Positions 28,192 to 38,056 of a DNA stretch of 42,559 nucleotides are shown one piece after another. The stretch lies in contig VGZG01000026.1 of the NCBI GenBank assembly GCA_016872675.1, forward strand, positions 1 through 42,559, written 5' to 3'. Position 1 is the stretch's first letter. Every line of letters begins with the position of its first letter. The translations under genes and the position numbers were made by a program. The notes beneath the pieces were generated by a model. That model was not told where the DNA came from. It was given only the letters and a program-made list of their open reading frames with translations, and searched no databases. This DNA is from Planctomycetota bacterium. GTDB lineage: Bacteria; Planctomycetota; UBA1135; UBA2386.

Positions 28192-29400
28192 ATGCTCGGC
28201 TACCTGATCAACCAGTATCCGGCGGCCAGCCAGACGTTCATCCGGCGCGAGATCGCCGCAATCGAGTCGGCGGGCGTGCCTGTGCGCCGCTACGCCGTGC
28301 GCGGCTGGAGCGGCACGCTCGTCGACCCGGACGACCAAGCCGAGCACGAGCGCACGGCGCGGATCCTCGACGTCGGCGACATCGCCATGTTGCATGCCAC
28401 GCTCGCGACGGTGCTGGCGCGGCCACTGGCCTTCAGCCGCGCGCTGGCGACAGCCTGGCGGCTCGGCGGCCGCTCGCGCCGCGGCCGTCTCGTGAACTTC
28501 GCCTATCTCTGGGAAGCCTGTGTGCTGCGTCGCTGGTGCGCGCGCGACGGCATCGACCACCTGCACGCGCACTTCGGCACCAACTCGGCCGCAGTGGCGC
28601 TGCTTTGCCGGCAGCTCGGCGGCCCGCGCTACAGCTTCACCGTGCACGGGCCAGAGGAGTTCGACGACCCGCACGGCCTCTCGCTGGCCGACAAAGTGGA
28701 CGGCGCCGCCTTCGCGGTCGCCATCTCGGAGCACGGTCGCAGCCAGCTGATGCGCTGGACGCCGGAAACGGACTGGCCCAAGCTGCGCGTCGTGCGCTGC
28801 GGCGTCGATACGGCCTTCCTCGCCGCGCCGCCGTCGGCGCCGCCGCGCGACCGCAGGCCGTTGCTGCTCAACATCGGGCGACTCGTCGAGCAGAAGGGCC
28901 AGATGACGTTGGTTGCCGCGGCGGCCAAGCTGCGCGACGCGGGCCGCGACTTCGAACTCGCCATCGTCGGCGACGGCGAGCTGCGCGCGGCCCTGACGGC
29001 GCGCATCGCAGCGATCGGCCTCGGCGACCGCGTCCAACTGCTCGGCTGGCGCAGTGGCGCGGAGATCCGCGAGCTGTTGCTGCGCAGCCGCGCCCTCGTG
29101 CTGCCGAGCTTCGCCGAGGGTTTGCCCGTCGTTTTGATGGAAGCCTTGGCGCTGCGCCGGCCGGCGATCACCACCTGGATCGCTGGCACGCCCGAGCTCG
29201 TGCGCGACGGTGAGAGTGGCTGGCTCGTGCCGACGGGCGACGTCGACGCCCTGGCCGCGGCGATGGGGCGAGCCCTCGATGCCGACGCCGCCACGCTCGC
29301 GCGCATGGGCGAAGCAGGCCACCGCGCGGTGGCCGCCAACCACGACGCCGCGACCGAGGCGCGCAAGCTGCTCGCCGCATTCGAAGATGCATGGACCTGA
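28192..29400 (+). CDS. GT4 family glycosyltransferase (WcaL/colanic-acid type)
   Basis: A 402-residue GT-B glycosyltransferase. The N-terminal YLINQYPAASQTFIRREIAA is characteristic of colanic-acid WcaL-type and related amylovoran transferases. HLHAHFGTNSAAVALL and SFTVHGPEEFD follow. In the C-terminal domain LLNIGRLVEQKGQMTLVAA and SFAEGLPVVLMEALAL supply the intact E-x7-E motif of GT4. The ATG at 28192 is selected at the conserved N-terminal strand. It stands alone and converges on the GT2 gene; likely role in surface glycan assembly. Confidence 0.9.
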   Translation: MLGYLINQYPAASQTFIRREIAAIESAGVPVRRYAVRGWSGTLVDPDDQAEHERTARILDVGDIAMLHATLATVLARPLAFSRALATAWRLGGRSRRGRLVNFAYLWEACVLRRWCARDGIDHLHAHFGTNSAAVALLCRQLGGPRYSFTVHGPEEFDDPHGLSLADKVDGAAFAVAISEHGRSQLMRWTPETDWPKLRVVRCGVDTAFLAAPPSAPPRDRRPLLLNIGRLVEQKGQMTLVAAAAKLRDAGRDFELAIVGDGELRAALTARIAAIGLGDRVQLLGWRSGAEIRELLLRSRALVLPSFAEGLPVVLMEALALRRPAITTWIAGTPELVRDGESGWLVPTGDVDALAAAMGRALDADAATLARMGEAGHRAVAANHDAATEARKLLAAFEDAWT

Positions 29401-29451
29401 GGCGGTCGGCGCTCGCCAGCACGACGGCGTTCGCTCGCGACGAGCTGCGCG

Positions 29452-30477
29452 TCAGCCGGCCGGGCCCTTGTACTCGATGAGTCGACGGCCACCGCCGCCC
29501 AGCCGGCGCCAGGCCCACGTTGCCATGCCGTGCAGGCACGGCCACTTGCCGAGCACGATCCAGGTCGCGTAGGCGCGCGCCTCGACGACCGGCCAGCGGC
29601 GGGCGGCGCGACGGGCCACCCGCGTCCACAGCAGCGCATAGAGCGCGCCGACAGCGGCGAGCACGGCCGCAGCGAGCAGCGTCGCGCCGGCAGATACCGC
29701 GACAACCACGGCGACGACGCCCGCGAGCGGCAACGCCAAGGCCCAAGCGATCGCGCTCGGGACGGCGCGCCAGCGCGGGTAGCGCACGCCGAGCTCGGCG
29801 CAGCCCTCGGCATCGACGTACCCGCTGCGCTGCGTGCGCAGCCACCACTGCCCGAACCGCGTCATCGCCGCGTCGTGCACGGTCATCGGCGCGTCGATGC
29901 GGGCGATGCGCCAGCCGCGGCCGCGCAACCGCAGGCAGAGCTCCGGCTCCTCGCCGGCAATCCGCGTTGGGTCGTATCCGCCGACCGCGTCGAACGCCGC
30001 GCGCCGCATCAGCGCGTCGCCGCCGCACGACAGCGCCTCACCGGGCGGCACGTCCCACTCGAGGTCGCACAGCAGGTTCCACACCGACGCATCCCGCGAC
30101 CGCTCGCGCCGTCGGCCGAATACGACGGCGAGGCCCGGATCGCCGCGCAGCGCCGCCGCCGCCTTGGCGAGCCACCCGGCCTCGACCTCGCAATCGCCGT
30201 CGACGAACTGCACGAACTCGACGTCGCGGCCGGCGCGACGCAGCGCCGCAGCGCCCTCGTTGCGCGCGCGCGCCGCCGTGAACGACAGCGTCGGCTCGAG
30301 TTCGACGACCTGCGCCCCGACGCTGCGCGCAAACGCCACGCTGTCGTCCGCCGAACCCGAGTCGACGTAAACGCACGCCGTCGCCTGCGCGCCGAGCGAC
30401 CGCAGGCAGCGCTGCAGCCGCTCGCCCTCGTTGCGGCCAATGACGACGACGCCGATGGCGGGATCGAGGCCGGTCAC
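29452..30477 (-). CDS. GT2 family glycosyltransferase with C-terminal membrane segments
   Basis: A 341-residue GT-A glycosyltransferase. GVVVIGRNEGERLQRCLRSL begins the fold, VYVDSGSADDSVA follows, and the metal site is in FVDGDCEVEAGWL. GGDALMRRAAFDAVGGYD and GEEPELCLRLRGRGW are typical acceptor-side motifs. Two or three C-terminal membrane spans (about residues 235-290) are present. The GTG at 30477-30475 overlaps the polyketide synthase stop as GTGA, so the two proteins are produced together. That coupling suggests this enzyme glycosylates, or works alongside, the polyketide product. Confidence 0.87.
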   Translation of the reverse strand: MTGLDPAIGVVVIGRNEGERLQRCLRSLGAQATACVYVDSGSADDSVAFARSVGAQVVELEPTLSFTAARARNEGAAALRRAGRDVEFVQFVDGDCEVEAGWLAKAAAALRGDPGLAVVFGRRRERSRDASVWNLLCDLEWDVPPGEALSCGGDALMRRAAFDAVGGYDPTRIAGEEPELCLRLRGRGWRIARIDAPMTVHDAAMTRFGQWWLRTQRSGYVDAEGCAELGVRYPRWRAVPSAIAWALALPLAGVVAVVVAVSAGATLLAAAVLAAVGALYALLWTRVARRAARRWPVVEARAYATWIVLGKWPCLHGMATWAWRRLGGGGRRLIEYKGPAG

Positions 30478-33400
30478 GGCGCGGTCGCTCCGCCGCGCCC
30501 CGCCGCCGACGCCAGGGCTTCGCGCAGTTGCGCCGCCATCGAGCGCACGTTTGGCTCCAGCACCATGCTGTCGTGGTCGCCAGGCGTCTCGACGACGGCT
30601 AGGTCGCCCAGGTAAGCCGTCCAGCCGTTGTCCGGCAGCACGAGCTCGCGATCCTTGTTGGCGAAGCGGCCCCCGCCGAGGTCGTACGTGCGATCGAGCG
30701 CCGGCCGGAACAACCACGTCCGCACCGGCAACGGTTCGACGCGATAGCAGCCAAGAGCCTCGCGGAACGCCGCTTCGATCGCCTGCGAGTGGAAGGTCGC
30801 CGTCGACTCCGGCGCATCGTCGCCGCCGCCGAAGCGCCGGCGCAGCTTGCCGACCTCCCACGCGACGCGGTTGCGCAGCCACTGCCATAGGTAGGCCGGG
30901 CCCTGGCGGCGCAGGCGCTGCCACTGGATGCGCAGCCGGTCAGCCCGGCCGACGACGCCCTTCGTCGGCAGCGGCGTGTCGAGCAGCACGAGCAGTTCGA
31001 TCTGCTCGCCGGCGGCGCGCAACTGGCGACACATCTCGAAGGCGGTGATGCCGCCGCCCGAGAAGCCGCCGAGCAGGTACGGCCCGTGCGGCTGCACGAG
31101 CCGCAGCTCGGCGACGTAGTCGCGCGCCGCCTCCTCGAAAGTCGCGTGCGGCGCCGAGTCGCCGAACAGGCCGCGCGCCTGCAGGCCGTAGAACGGCCGT
31201 TCGCCGCCGCAGAGTTGCGCGAGATGGCGCAGGTTGAGCACGTTGCCGAACATGCCGGCGACGAGAAAGAACGGCCTGCCCTCGCCGTGCTTGCTCGGGT
31301 GCATGGCGACGAGATGGCGGTAGCGGTGTCGCGGCGCGACCTCGGCGGCGGTCGCGGTCTCGGCGGCGTCGCCGGCGACGCCATCGCGCTTGAGCATCGC
31401 CGCGAGGCGCTCGACCGTCGGCGCCTCGAACAACACCGACAATGGATAGTCGACGCGGAACTGCTTCTTGATGCGCGCGAACAACCGCACGGCGACGAGC
31501 GAGTGGCCGCCGAGCGCAAAGAAGTCGTCCTGCACGCCAACGCTGTCGATGCCGAGCAGCTCCTCGACGAAACGCACCAACGCCGACTCCACCTCGTCGC
31601 GTGGCGCTACGTACTCGTTGTCGATCTCGGGTCGCGCGAACCGACCGACCCCGGTGGCAGGCGCCTGCGCTTTGGCGAGGTCGGCGAACAGGCCGCGCAG
31701 CGGCACCGGCGAAACCAGCTGCTCGGGCTGCAGGTCGCCCGCCAGCACGCGAGCGAGCGCCTCCATGCCCTCAGACGGCAGGATGCCCTTCTCGATGTTG
31801 GCGGCGAGCAGCTGGGAAGCTGCCGACGCGCCGCGGGCCGCGACGTGTTCGCGCGCCGCGGGCGGCGTGACGCCGAACCGCTGCTCGGCGGCGAGACGCT
31901 TCATCTGGAATCCCTCGACCTCGACGAGCACGCGACCGGCCTCGTCGCACAGCGACAGGTCTAACACGACGATGTCGCCGCCGGTCCCCAGCGCCTGCAC
32001 GCGCGTCGCCACGCTGACGTACCGCGCTGGCAGCGGCGCATGCACGCAAACGCTGCGGTACGCCAGTGGGACGTGCAGGCGCGACGGGTCGTATCCGGGC
32101 ACCAGTTCCATCGCACAGCTGGTGGCGAGGTCCAGCGCCGCCGGGTGCAGACGGAAGCGCTCCGCCTCGGCGGCGAACTCCGCCGCCAGCGCGATGCCGG
32201 CGACGGCGATGCCCTGGCCGTAGCGCAGCTCGCGCACGACGCGCCAGCGCGGCCCAAAGCGCAGATGCGCCTCCTGCGGCGACGCGATCGAACCGTCGTG
32301 CCTCGCCGCGCGGACGTCGCGACAGCCAGCACGCACGGCGGCGAGGTCGATAGGCTTGGGCGCCGCCATCGCGCGCAGCAGTAACCGCGCCTCGACGTGC
32401 GTCTGCCAGCCGCGCTGGCCGTCGGCGAGCGCCGTCTCGCCCAGGACCGCGAACTCGTAGCCTTCGATGGTCGCGCGCAGACGGACGCGGACTTCGCACG
32501 ACGCGCCGTCGGCGACCTGCAGGGGCCGGAAGAACCACACGTCGCGCGCTTCGAACGGCCCTCGTTCGCCGATCGCCTCCAGCGCCTCCGCGGCCATCTC
32601 CAGGTAGCCGGTTCCCGGCACGACGGCGCGCCCGTCCTTGGTGCGGTGCTCGTCGAGCAGCCAGTGCGACGCCGGCGACAACCTGCTGACGAGCACGCGC
32701 TCGGTCGGCCCCACCTGCATCAACTCGTGGAACAGCGGCAGCGCGACCGCCTGCGGGCGACCGCCGAGGGCGACGTCGACGGCATCGACGGCGGTCATGC
32801 CGACGCGGTTCCACGCCCCCCACTGCACCGCCACCGTCGGCTCGCCGGCGGCGCTGCGGCGTTGCGCGTGCGCGTCGAGGAAGGCGTTGGCGGCGACGTA
32901 GTCGACCTGCCCTGGCGGTCCGAGGGTTGCGCTCGTCGACGAGAACAACACAGTGAAGTCGAGCGGCTCGGCGCCGAGGCACCCCTCGAGCACCAAGGCG
33001 CCCTGCACCTTGGGCGCGAGCACGCGCTCGACCGAGGCCTGCTCCTTGCCGGCGATCAATGCGTCGTCGAGCACGCCGGCGGCGTGGAAGACGCCATGGA
33101 TCGGCCCAAAGCGCTTGCGCGCGGCAGCGACGACCGCGCGCATCTGCGCGACGTCGGCGACGTCGGCAGCGCCGACGAACACCTCGGCGCCGGCGGACTC
33201 GAGCGCGCGCGCCTTCTGGATCAGGCGCGACGTCGCGTCGTCGGCGCCGTGGGCCGCAACGTGCGCGTCCCAGCGCTCGCGCGACGGCAGTTCACGGCGG
33301 CCGACGAGCACGAGGCGAGCCTTGCACGCGCGCGCCAGCCACTCGCCGACGAGCGAGCCGACGCCGCCGAGGCCGCCGGTCACTAGGTAGCAGCCGCGCT

Positions 33401-36400
33401 CGCGCAAGCGCGGTGGCAGGCCGGGCTGCGTCGGCGGCAGCTCCTTGGGCTCGTGTTCGCGCCGCCAGCGCGCGCCGTCGCGCCACGCGAAGCGCCCATC
33501 GTCCTCGGCAGCGAGCTCGGCGACGCCGGCCGCGGCCGCGGCGTCGAGCGTGGCTGCGACCGCCTTGCCGCGGCCCTTTTCGGGCATCGTCACGTCGACG
33601 AGCGCGCAGCGGACGTGCGGCAGTTCGCGCGGCACGACCAGGCATGGCCCGGCCGCGAGCGCCTTCTCCGGCGAGCTGGCCGCTTCGCCCGGCCCACCGA
33701 GCCCGTTGGCGAGCACGACGAGACGGAACGGAGCGGCTGGTTCCTCGGCGCCAAGCGCCTGCGCCAGGAACAGCAGGCTGTAGAAGCCTTGCTCCTCGCA
33801 TCGGTGGAAGAAGCTCGAACCCGGCCTGACGCTGCGGTCGACGGTCGCGAGCCAGCAGTGCAGCGCGCCGCGCAATGCTTTGCCCTGGGCAGCGAGGTCG
33901 CGCAGCAGCGCGTCGTAACCGTCGCGCCCGAGCTCCGGCGCGATCGCGTACTTGCCGGGGCCGATCTTGCCGTAGGCGTCGCCGACATGCGCCTCGACGA
34001 CGTCGAGCCCGCGCGCGCGCAGCAGCGCGGCGGCGCGCCGGCCGACGCCGGCCGGGTCGCAGAACACCAGCCATGAGCCTGCTGCGGGCGCCGCTTCCGC
34101 CGGCAAGTCGGCGCGTCGCCACGTCGGCGTCCACCGCCACTTGCTGAGGTCGTCGACGCGTTCGCTGGCAGCCTCCGGCGCCGCGCCCTCGGGATCGGGG
34201 TCGACCCAGTAGCGCTGGCGCCGGAACGCATACGTCGGCAGCGACAGCCGCTGGAAGTCCGTCGGCACGACGTCGGCGAGCGGCGCGTCGACGCCGGCCG
34301 CCCACAGCCGTGCGCGCGCGCCGTGGAAGTGCGCGGCGTCGGCGATCGCTTCCTCCGGGTGGCGCATCGTGGCGATGGCGCTGCGCTCGGCGCTCCACGC
34401 CGGGTGCTGGCGCACGAGCGAGCTGAGCGCGCGGCCCGGCCCAACCTCGAGAAACACGTGCTTACCGTCGCGCATCAGCGCGTCGACGCCCTCGGCAAAG
34501 CGCACCGTGTTGCGCAGGTGCGCGACCCAGTACTCCGGATCCGTCGCCTGCGCGTCGGTGATCCACGTGCCGGTGCGGTTGGATAGGAACGGGATCGTCG
34601 GTTTGCGCAGCTCGATGCCGCGCAGGAACGCGCCGAAGTCGGCGAGGATCGGCTCCAGCAAGCGAGAGTGCGCGGCGATGGCGATACGCACGCGCTGCGA
34701 TTCGAGGTCTTCCTGCCGCAGGCGCGCGGCGAATGCGTCGAGCGCGGCGTCAGGACCGGACACCACGCAAAGGCCCGGCGCGTTGACGGTGGCGAGGTCG
34801 AGGTCGGCGCTCAGGCGCCTGCGGCACTCGTCGGCGGACAGCGGCACGCTGAGCATGCCGCCGCCGCGCACGCGCTCGAACAGCTTGCCGCGCAGCGTCA
34901 CGAGGCGCAGGCAGTCGGCGAACGACATGACGCCGGCGAGGCACGCCGCGGCGTTCTCGCCGAGGCTGTGGCCGATCAGCGCTGCGGGCTTCACGCCCTT
35001 CTGCTCCCAGAGCTTCGCGAGCGCATGCTCGCACAGGAAGATCGCCGGCAACTGCACCGACGGTCGGTCGAACGCGGCCGCAACCTCGGCTTCGCTCATC
35101 GCGTCGCCGAACCAGACCTCGCGCAGGTCGACGTCGAGCTGGCCCTGCAGCAACTGCAGGCCGCGGTCGACGTGCTCGCGGAACACCGGTTCAGTCGCGT
35201 ACAGACCCTTGCCCATGTGGCGATGCTGCGCGCCGCCGCCGGGCAGCAGGAACACGACCTTGGCCCCGCCCTCAGTCGCGGCGTGCGTGTGCAGCCGGCG
35301 CGGGTCCTCGCCCTCCAACAGCCGGATCGCTTCGTCGCGATCGGCGGCGACCAGCAACCGCCGACGTGGCAGCGCGGCGCGGCCGTGCGCCAGCGTGCCA
35401 GCGACATCGCGCAGGTCGGCGTCCGGGTGTTCGCGCAACCATGTCGCGAGCTTGCGCGCGTACTCGTCGAGCGAGCGGCCGTTGCGCGCCGACCACGCCA
35501 GCACGAACGGGCCGGCTGCCGGCCGCGCCGCCGCGGCGACGGGTGCCGGCGCCTCGCCGACGACAACGTGCGCGTTGGTGCCGCCGACGCCGAGCGACGT
35601 GACGCCGGCGTAGCGCGGCTTCGGTCCGCGCGGCCAGGGCCGCAACGTCGCATTGACGTAGAACGGGCTGTTGGCGAAGTCGATCAGCGGGTTGGGCGCC
35701 TCGTAGTGCAGCGTCGGCGGCAGCTGGCCGTGGCGCAGCGCGAGGCAGGCTTTGATGAAGCTGGCGACGCCGGCGGCGGTGTCGAGGTGGCCGATGTTGG
35801 TCTTCACCGAGCCGATGCCGCACCACTGCTTGCGCGGCCCGCCTGCGAAGGCCTGCGTCAGCGCCGAGACTTCGATCGGATCGCCGATCTCGGTGCCAGT
35901 GCCGTGGCACTCGACGTAGCCGACGTCCTGCGGCTCGACGCCGGCCAGCGCCAGCGCCTCGGCGATTGCTGCCGCCTGGCCGTCGACGCTCGGCGCGAGG
36001 TAGCCGACCTTGCGCGCGCCGTCGTTGTTGACCGCCGAGCCCTTGATCACCGCGTAGATGTGGTCCTTGTCGGCGAGCGCGTCCTCGAGCCGGCGCAGCA
36101 CGACGACGCCAGCGCCACTGCCAAAGATCGTGCCGCGCGCGCGGTGGTCGAACGCGCGGCACTTGCCGTCGGGCGACAGGATCTCGCCCTCGGAGAACGT
36201 GTACCCGCGACCGTGCGGCAGCTCGATCGTCACGCCGCCGGCGAGCGCCATGTCGCACTCGCGCGCGAGCAGGCTCTGACTGGCGAGGTGGATCGCGACG
36301 AGCGACGTCGAGCACGCTGTCTGCACGTTGACGCTCGGCCCGCGTAGGTCGAAGCAGTACGACGCGCGCGTCGCCAGGAAGTCCTTGTCGTTGCCGGTAT

Positions 36401-36839
36401 GGCGCAGCAGGAAGAGGCCGACCTCCTCCATCAGCTTGCGGTTGCGCAGCACGTTGAGCGCGAAGTACGCGCCCATGCCGCAGCCGGCGAACACACCGAT
36501 CGGCCCGCCGAACGTCTGCGGCGCGTGCGCCGCGTCCTCGAGCGCTTCCCACGCGCACTCGAGGAACTGGCGGTGCTGCGGGTCCATGACTGCGGCCTCC
36601 TTCGGGCTGAAACCGAAGAACTCCGCGTCGAATTGGTCGAAACCGTCGAGCACGACCGCCGACTTCACATAGCGCAGATCGGCGAATTGTCGCGGCGCGA
36701 CGCCCGCGGCGAGCAACTGCGCGTCCGTGAGCGGGCGCGCCGACTCGACGCCGCCGACCAAATTGCGCCAGAACTGTGCAGCGGTGGCTGCGTCGGGTAG
36801 GCGCGCGGCCATGCCGACAACGGCGATGTCGTGATTCAC
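30474..36839 (-). CDS. Type I polyketide synthase, KS-AT-KR-DH-ACP-TE
   Basis: A 2121-residue single-module synthase. KS (about 1-425): active Cys about 176 in QTACSTS, then ECHGTGTEIGDP and KTNIGHLDT. AT (about 525-860): GHSLG Ser about 624. KR (structural half from about 930; Rossmann motif VTGGLGGVGS about 1155; S and Y of FSSTSATLGPPGQVDYVAAN about 1300-1312). DH (about 1380-1650): His in LLDEHRTKDGRAVVPGTGY, Asp in HPAALD. ACP (about 1740-1810): GGHSL with the phosphopantetheine Ser. TE (about 1850-2120): GFSGGG Ser and a distal His in GDHDS. No ER, methyltransferase or second KS. A GTG start is used. KR before DH is not the usual order. No phosphopantetheinyl transferase is in the window. 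Likely product: a short reduced or unsaturated acyl chain, released by TE. Confidence 0.95.
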   Translation of the reverse strand: MNHDIAVVGMAARLPDAATAAQFWRNLVGGVESARPLTDAQLLAAGVAPRQFADLRYVKSAVVLDGFDQFDAEFFGFSPKEAAVMDPQHRQFLECAWEALEDAAHAPQTFGGPIGVFAGCGMGAYFALNVLRNRKLMEEVGLFLLRHTGNDKDFLATRASYCFDLRGPSVNVQTACSTSLVAIHLASQSLLARECDMALAGGVTIELPHGRGYTFSEGEILSPDGKCRAFDHRARGTIFGSGAGVVVLRRLEDALADKDHIYAVIKGSAVNNDGARKVGYLAPSVDGQAAAIAEALALAGVEPQDVGYVECHGTGTEIGDPIEVSALTQAFAGGPRKQWCGIGSVKTNIGHLDTAAGVASFIKACLALRHGQLPPTLHYEAPNPLIDFANSPFYVNATLRPWPRGPKPRYAGVTSLGVGGTNAHVVVGEAPAPVAAAARPAAGPFVLAWSARNGRSLDEYARKLATWLREHPDADLRDVAGTLAHGRAALPRRRLLVAADRDEAIRLLEGEDPRRLHTHAATEGGAKVVFLLPGGGAQHRHMGKGLYATEPVFREHVDRGLQLLQGQLDVDLREVWFGDAMSEAEVAAAFDRPSVQLPAIFLCEHALAKLWEQKGVKPAALIGHSLGENAAACLAGVMSFADCLRLVTLRGKLFERVRGGGMLSVPLSADECRRRLSADLDLATVNAPGLCVVSGPDAALDAFAARLRQEDLESQRVRIAIAAHSRLLEPILADFGAFLRGIELRKPTIPFLSNRTGTWITDAQATDPEYWVAHLRNTVRFAEGVDALMRDGKHVFLEVGPGRALSSLVRQHPAWSAERSAIATMRHPEEAIADAAHFHGARARLWAAGVDAPLADVVPTDFQRLSLPTYAFRRQRYWVDPDPEGAAPEAASERVDDLSKWRWTPTWRRADLPAEAAPAAGSWLVFCDPAGVGRRAAALLRARGLDVVEAHVGDAYGKIGPGKYAIAPELGRDGYDALLRDLAAQGKALRGALHCWLATVDRSVRPGSSFFHRCEEQGFYSLLFLAQALGAEEPAAPFRLVVLANGLGGPGEAASSPEKALAAGPCLVVPRELPHVRCALVDVTMPEKGRGKAVAATLDAAAAAGVAELAAEDDGRFAWRDGARWRREHEPKELPPTQPGLPPRLRERGCYLVTGGLGGVGSLVGEWLARACKARLVLVGRRELPSRERWDAHVAAHGADDATSRLIQKARALESAGAEVFVGAADVADVAQMRAVVAAARKRFGPIHGVFHAAGVLDDALIAGKEQASVERVLAPKVQGALVLEGCLGAEPLDFTVLFSSTSATLGPPGQVDYVAANAFLDAHAQRRSAAGEPTVAVQWGAWNRVGMTAVDAVDVALGGRPQAVALPLFHELMQVGPTERVLVSRLSPASHWLLDEHRTKDGRAVVPGTGYLEMAAEALEAIGERGPFEARDVWFFRPLQVADGASCEVRVRLRATIEGYEFAVLGETALADGQRGWQTHVEARLLLRAMAAPKPIDLAAVRAGCRDVRAARHDGSIASPQEAHLRFGPRWRVVRELRYGQGIAVAGIALAAEFAAEAERFRLHPAALDLATSCAMELVPGYDPSRLHVPLAYRSVCVHAPLPARYVSVATRVQALGTGGDIVVLDLSLCDEAGRVLVEVEGFQMKRLAAEQRFGVTPPAAREHVAARGASAASQLLAANIEKGILPSEGMEALARVLAGDLQPEQLVSPVPLRGLFADLAKAQAPATGVGRFARPEIDNEYVAPRDEVESALVRFVEELLGIDSVGVQDDFFALGGHSLVAVRLFARIKKQFRVDYPLSVLFEAPTVERLAAMLKRDGVAGDAAETATAAEVAPRHRYRHLVAMHPSKHGEGRPFFLVAGMFGNVLNLRHLAQLCGGERPFYGLQARGLFGDSAPHATFEEAARDYVAELRLVQPHGPYLLGGFSGGGITAFEMCRQLRAAGEQIELLVLLDTPLPTKGVVGRADRLRIQWQRLRRQGPAYLWQWLRNRVAWEVGKLRRRFGGGDDAPESTATFHSQAIEAAFREALGCYRVEPLPVRTWLFRPALDRTYDLGGGRFANKDRELVLPDNGWTAYLGDLAVVETPGDHDSMVLEPNVRSMAAQLREALASAAGRGGATAP

Positions 36840-37031
36840 GATGCGGAGAGAGTGGGGCGCAGTGCGACGGCCGCGCTAAGGCCCTTGCGGGGCCGAGAAG
36901 CCTACCTTGCGGGCATGAAGCCGGCATCCTTTGCGTCGCGCCGGCGACCCTGGGCTAAGGGTTCAAAATCATCGGCGCTTGCAGAGTCGCGAGCGCGACC
37001 TTGCCCGCGTCGGCGGCCTCCGCTACGCAAG
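36840..37031. promoter_or_regulatory. Divergent promoter region between the PKS and a GT2 gene
   Basis: These 192 bases contain the starts of the leftward polyketide synthase and the rightward glycosyltransferase. The frame of the latter is open back to about 36831, including an ATG at 36915, but the translation there is R/P/S-rich. No operator is recognisable. Confidence 0.4.
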
Positions 37032-38000
37032 GTGACCCGGGACCTCCGCGTGCGCATCCTCGTCGTCATCGTCAACTACCGAGCCGCGGCCCACGTCGCC
37101 AAGTGCCTCGACTCGCTGGCCGACGAACGCCGGCTGCTGCCCGACCTGCGCGTCGTCGTCGTCGACAACCCGAGCGGCGGTGACGACGTCGCCCAACTGC
37201 AAGCGCATGTGTGCGCCCGAGCGTACGGCGACTGGGTGGCGGTGCGGCCGATGCCGCGCAACGGCGGCTTTGCCTACGGCGTCAACGCTGGCGTGCAGCC
37301 GGCGATGGCCGGCGCCGACGCGCCGGACGCGTTCCTGCTGCTCAACCCTGACACCTGGATCCGCCCTGGCGCCGTCGCGCAGCTGGTCGCATTTCTCGCC
37401 GAACGCCAGGACGTCGGCATCGTCGGCAGCCGGCTCGAGGACCCCGATGGCACGCGCCAGGTGGCGCAGTTCCGCTTTCCCGGCGTGCTGAACACGTTCG
37501 ACGACGCGGTCGCGCTCAGCGTCGTCTCCAGGCTCCTGCGTCCCTGGGCAACCGTGCCGCCGTTCCGCGAGGAGCCGACCCGGGTCGACTGGCTGGCCGG
37601 CGCCTGCATGCTCGTGCGCCGCGACGTCTTCGCGCGCGTCGGCCCGTTCGACGAGGACTACTTCCTCTACTTCGAGGAACTCGACTTCTGCCGCCGCGCG
37701 CAGGCGCTTGGCGTCGCGACGTGGAACGACCCGCGCAGCCGCGTCGTGCACCTCGTCGGCCAGAGCACCGGCGTCACCGTGCGCGACCGGCGGCCCGGGC
37801 GCCTGCCCGACTACTGGTTCGCGTCACGCATCCGCTACTTCGACAAGCACCACGGCCGCGCTTTCCGCTTCGCCGTCGACTGCGCCTATGTGCTCGGCAA
37901 GTCGCTGTGGCACGCGCTGCGCCTGCTGCGCGGCCGGCCGGATCTCGGCCCACCGCACGCGCTGCGCGACCATGCGCGCGCGATGTTCCGGCGCTGCTGA
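37032..38000 (+). CDS. GT2 family glycosyltransferase, rhamnosyltransferase-like
   Basis: A 322-residue GT-A enzyme. It opens with VRILVVIVNYRAAAHVAKCL, then VVVVDNPSGGDD, LLLNPDTWIRPGAV (the NPD variant of the metal site), WLAGACMLVRRDVFARVGPFDEDYFLYFEELDFCRRA. This set fits the WbbL/RfbF-like rhamnosyltransferase group. The start is uncertain: GTG 37032, GTG 37050 or ATG 36915; the protein family usually begins within a few residues of the first strand, so 37032 or 37050 is favoured. It converges on the co-polymerase gene. Confidence 0.87.
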   Translation: MTRDLRVRILVVIVNYRAAAHVAKCLDSLADERRLLPDLRVVVVDNPSGGDDVAQLQAHVCARAYGDWVAVRPMPRNGGFAYGVNAGVQPAMAGADAPDAFLLLNPDTWIRPGAVAQLVAFLAERQDVGIVGSRLEDPDGTRQVAQFRFPGVLNTFDDAVALSVVSRLLRPWATVPPFREEPTRVDWLAGACMLVRRDVFARVGPFDEDYFLYFEELDFCRRAQALGVATWNDPRSRVVHLVGQSTGVTVRDRRPGRLPDYWFASRIRYFDKHHGRAFRFAVDCAYVLGKSLWHALRLLRGRPDLGPPHALRDHARAMFRRC

Positions 38001-38056
38001 GCAGCGGCGAAGTAGCCATCATGCGGGCTCGGCGATCGACCGCGGCGGCCGCTCCG

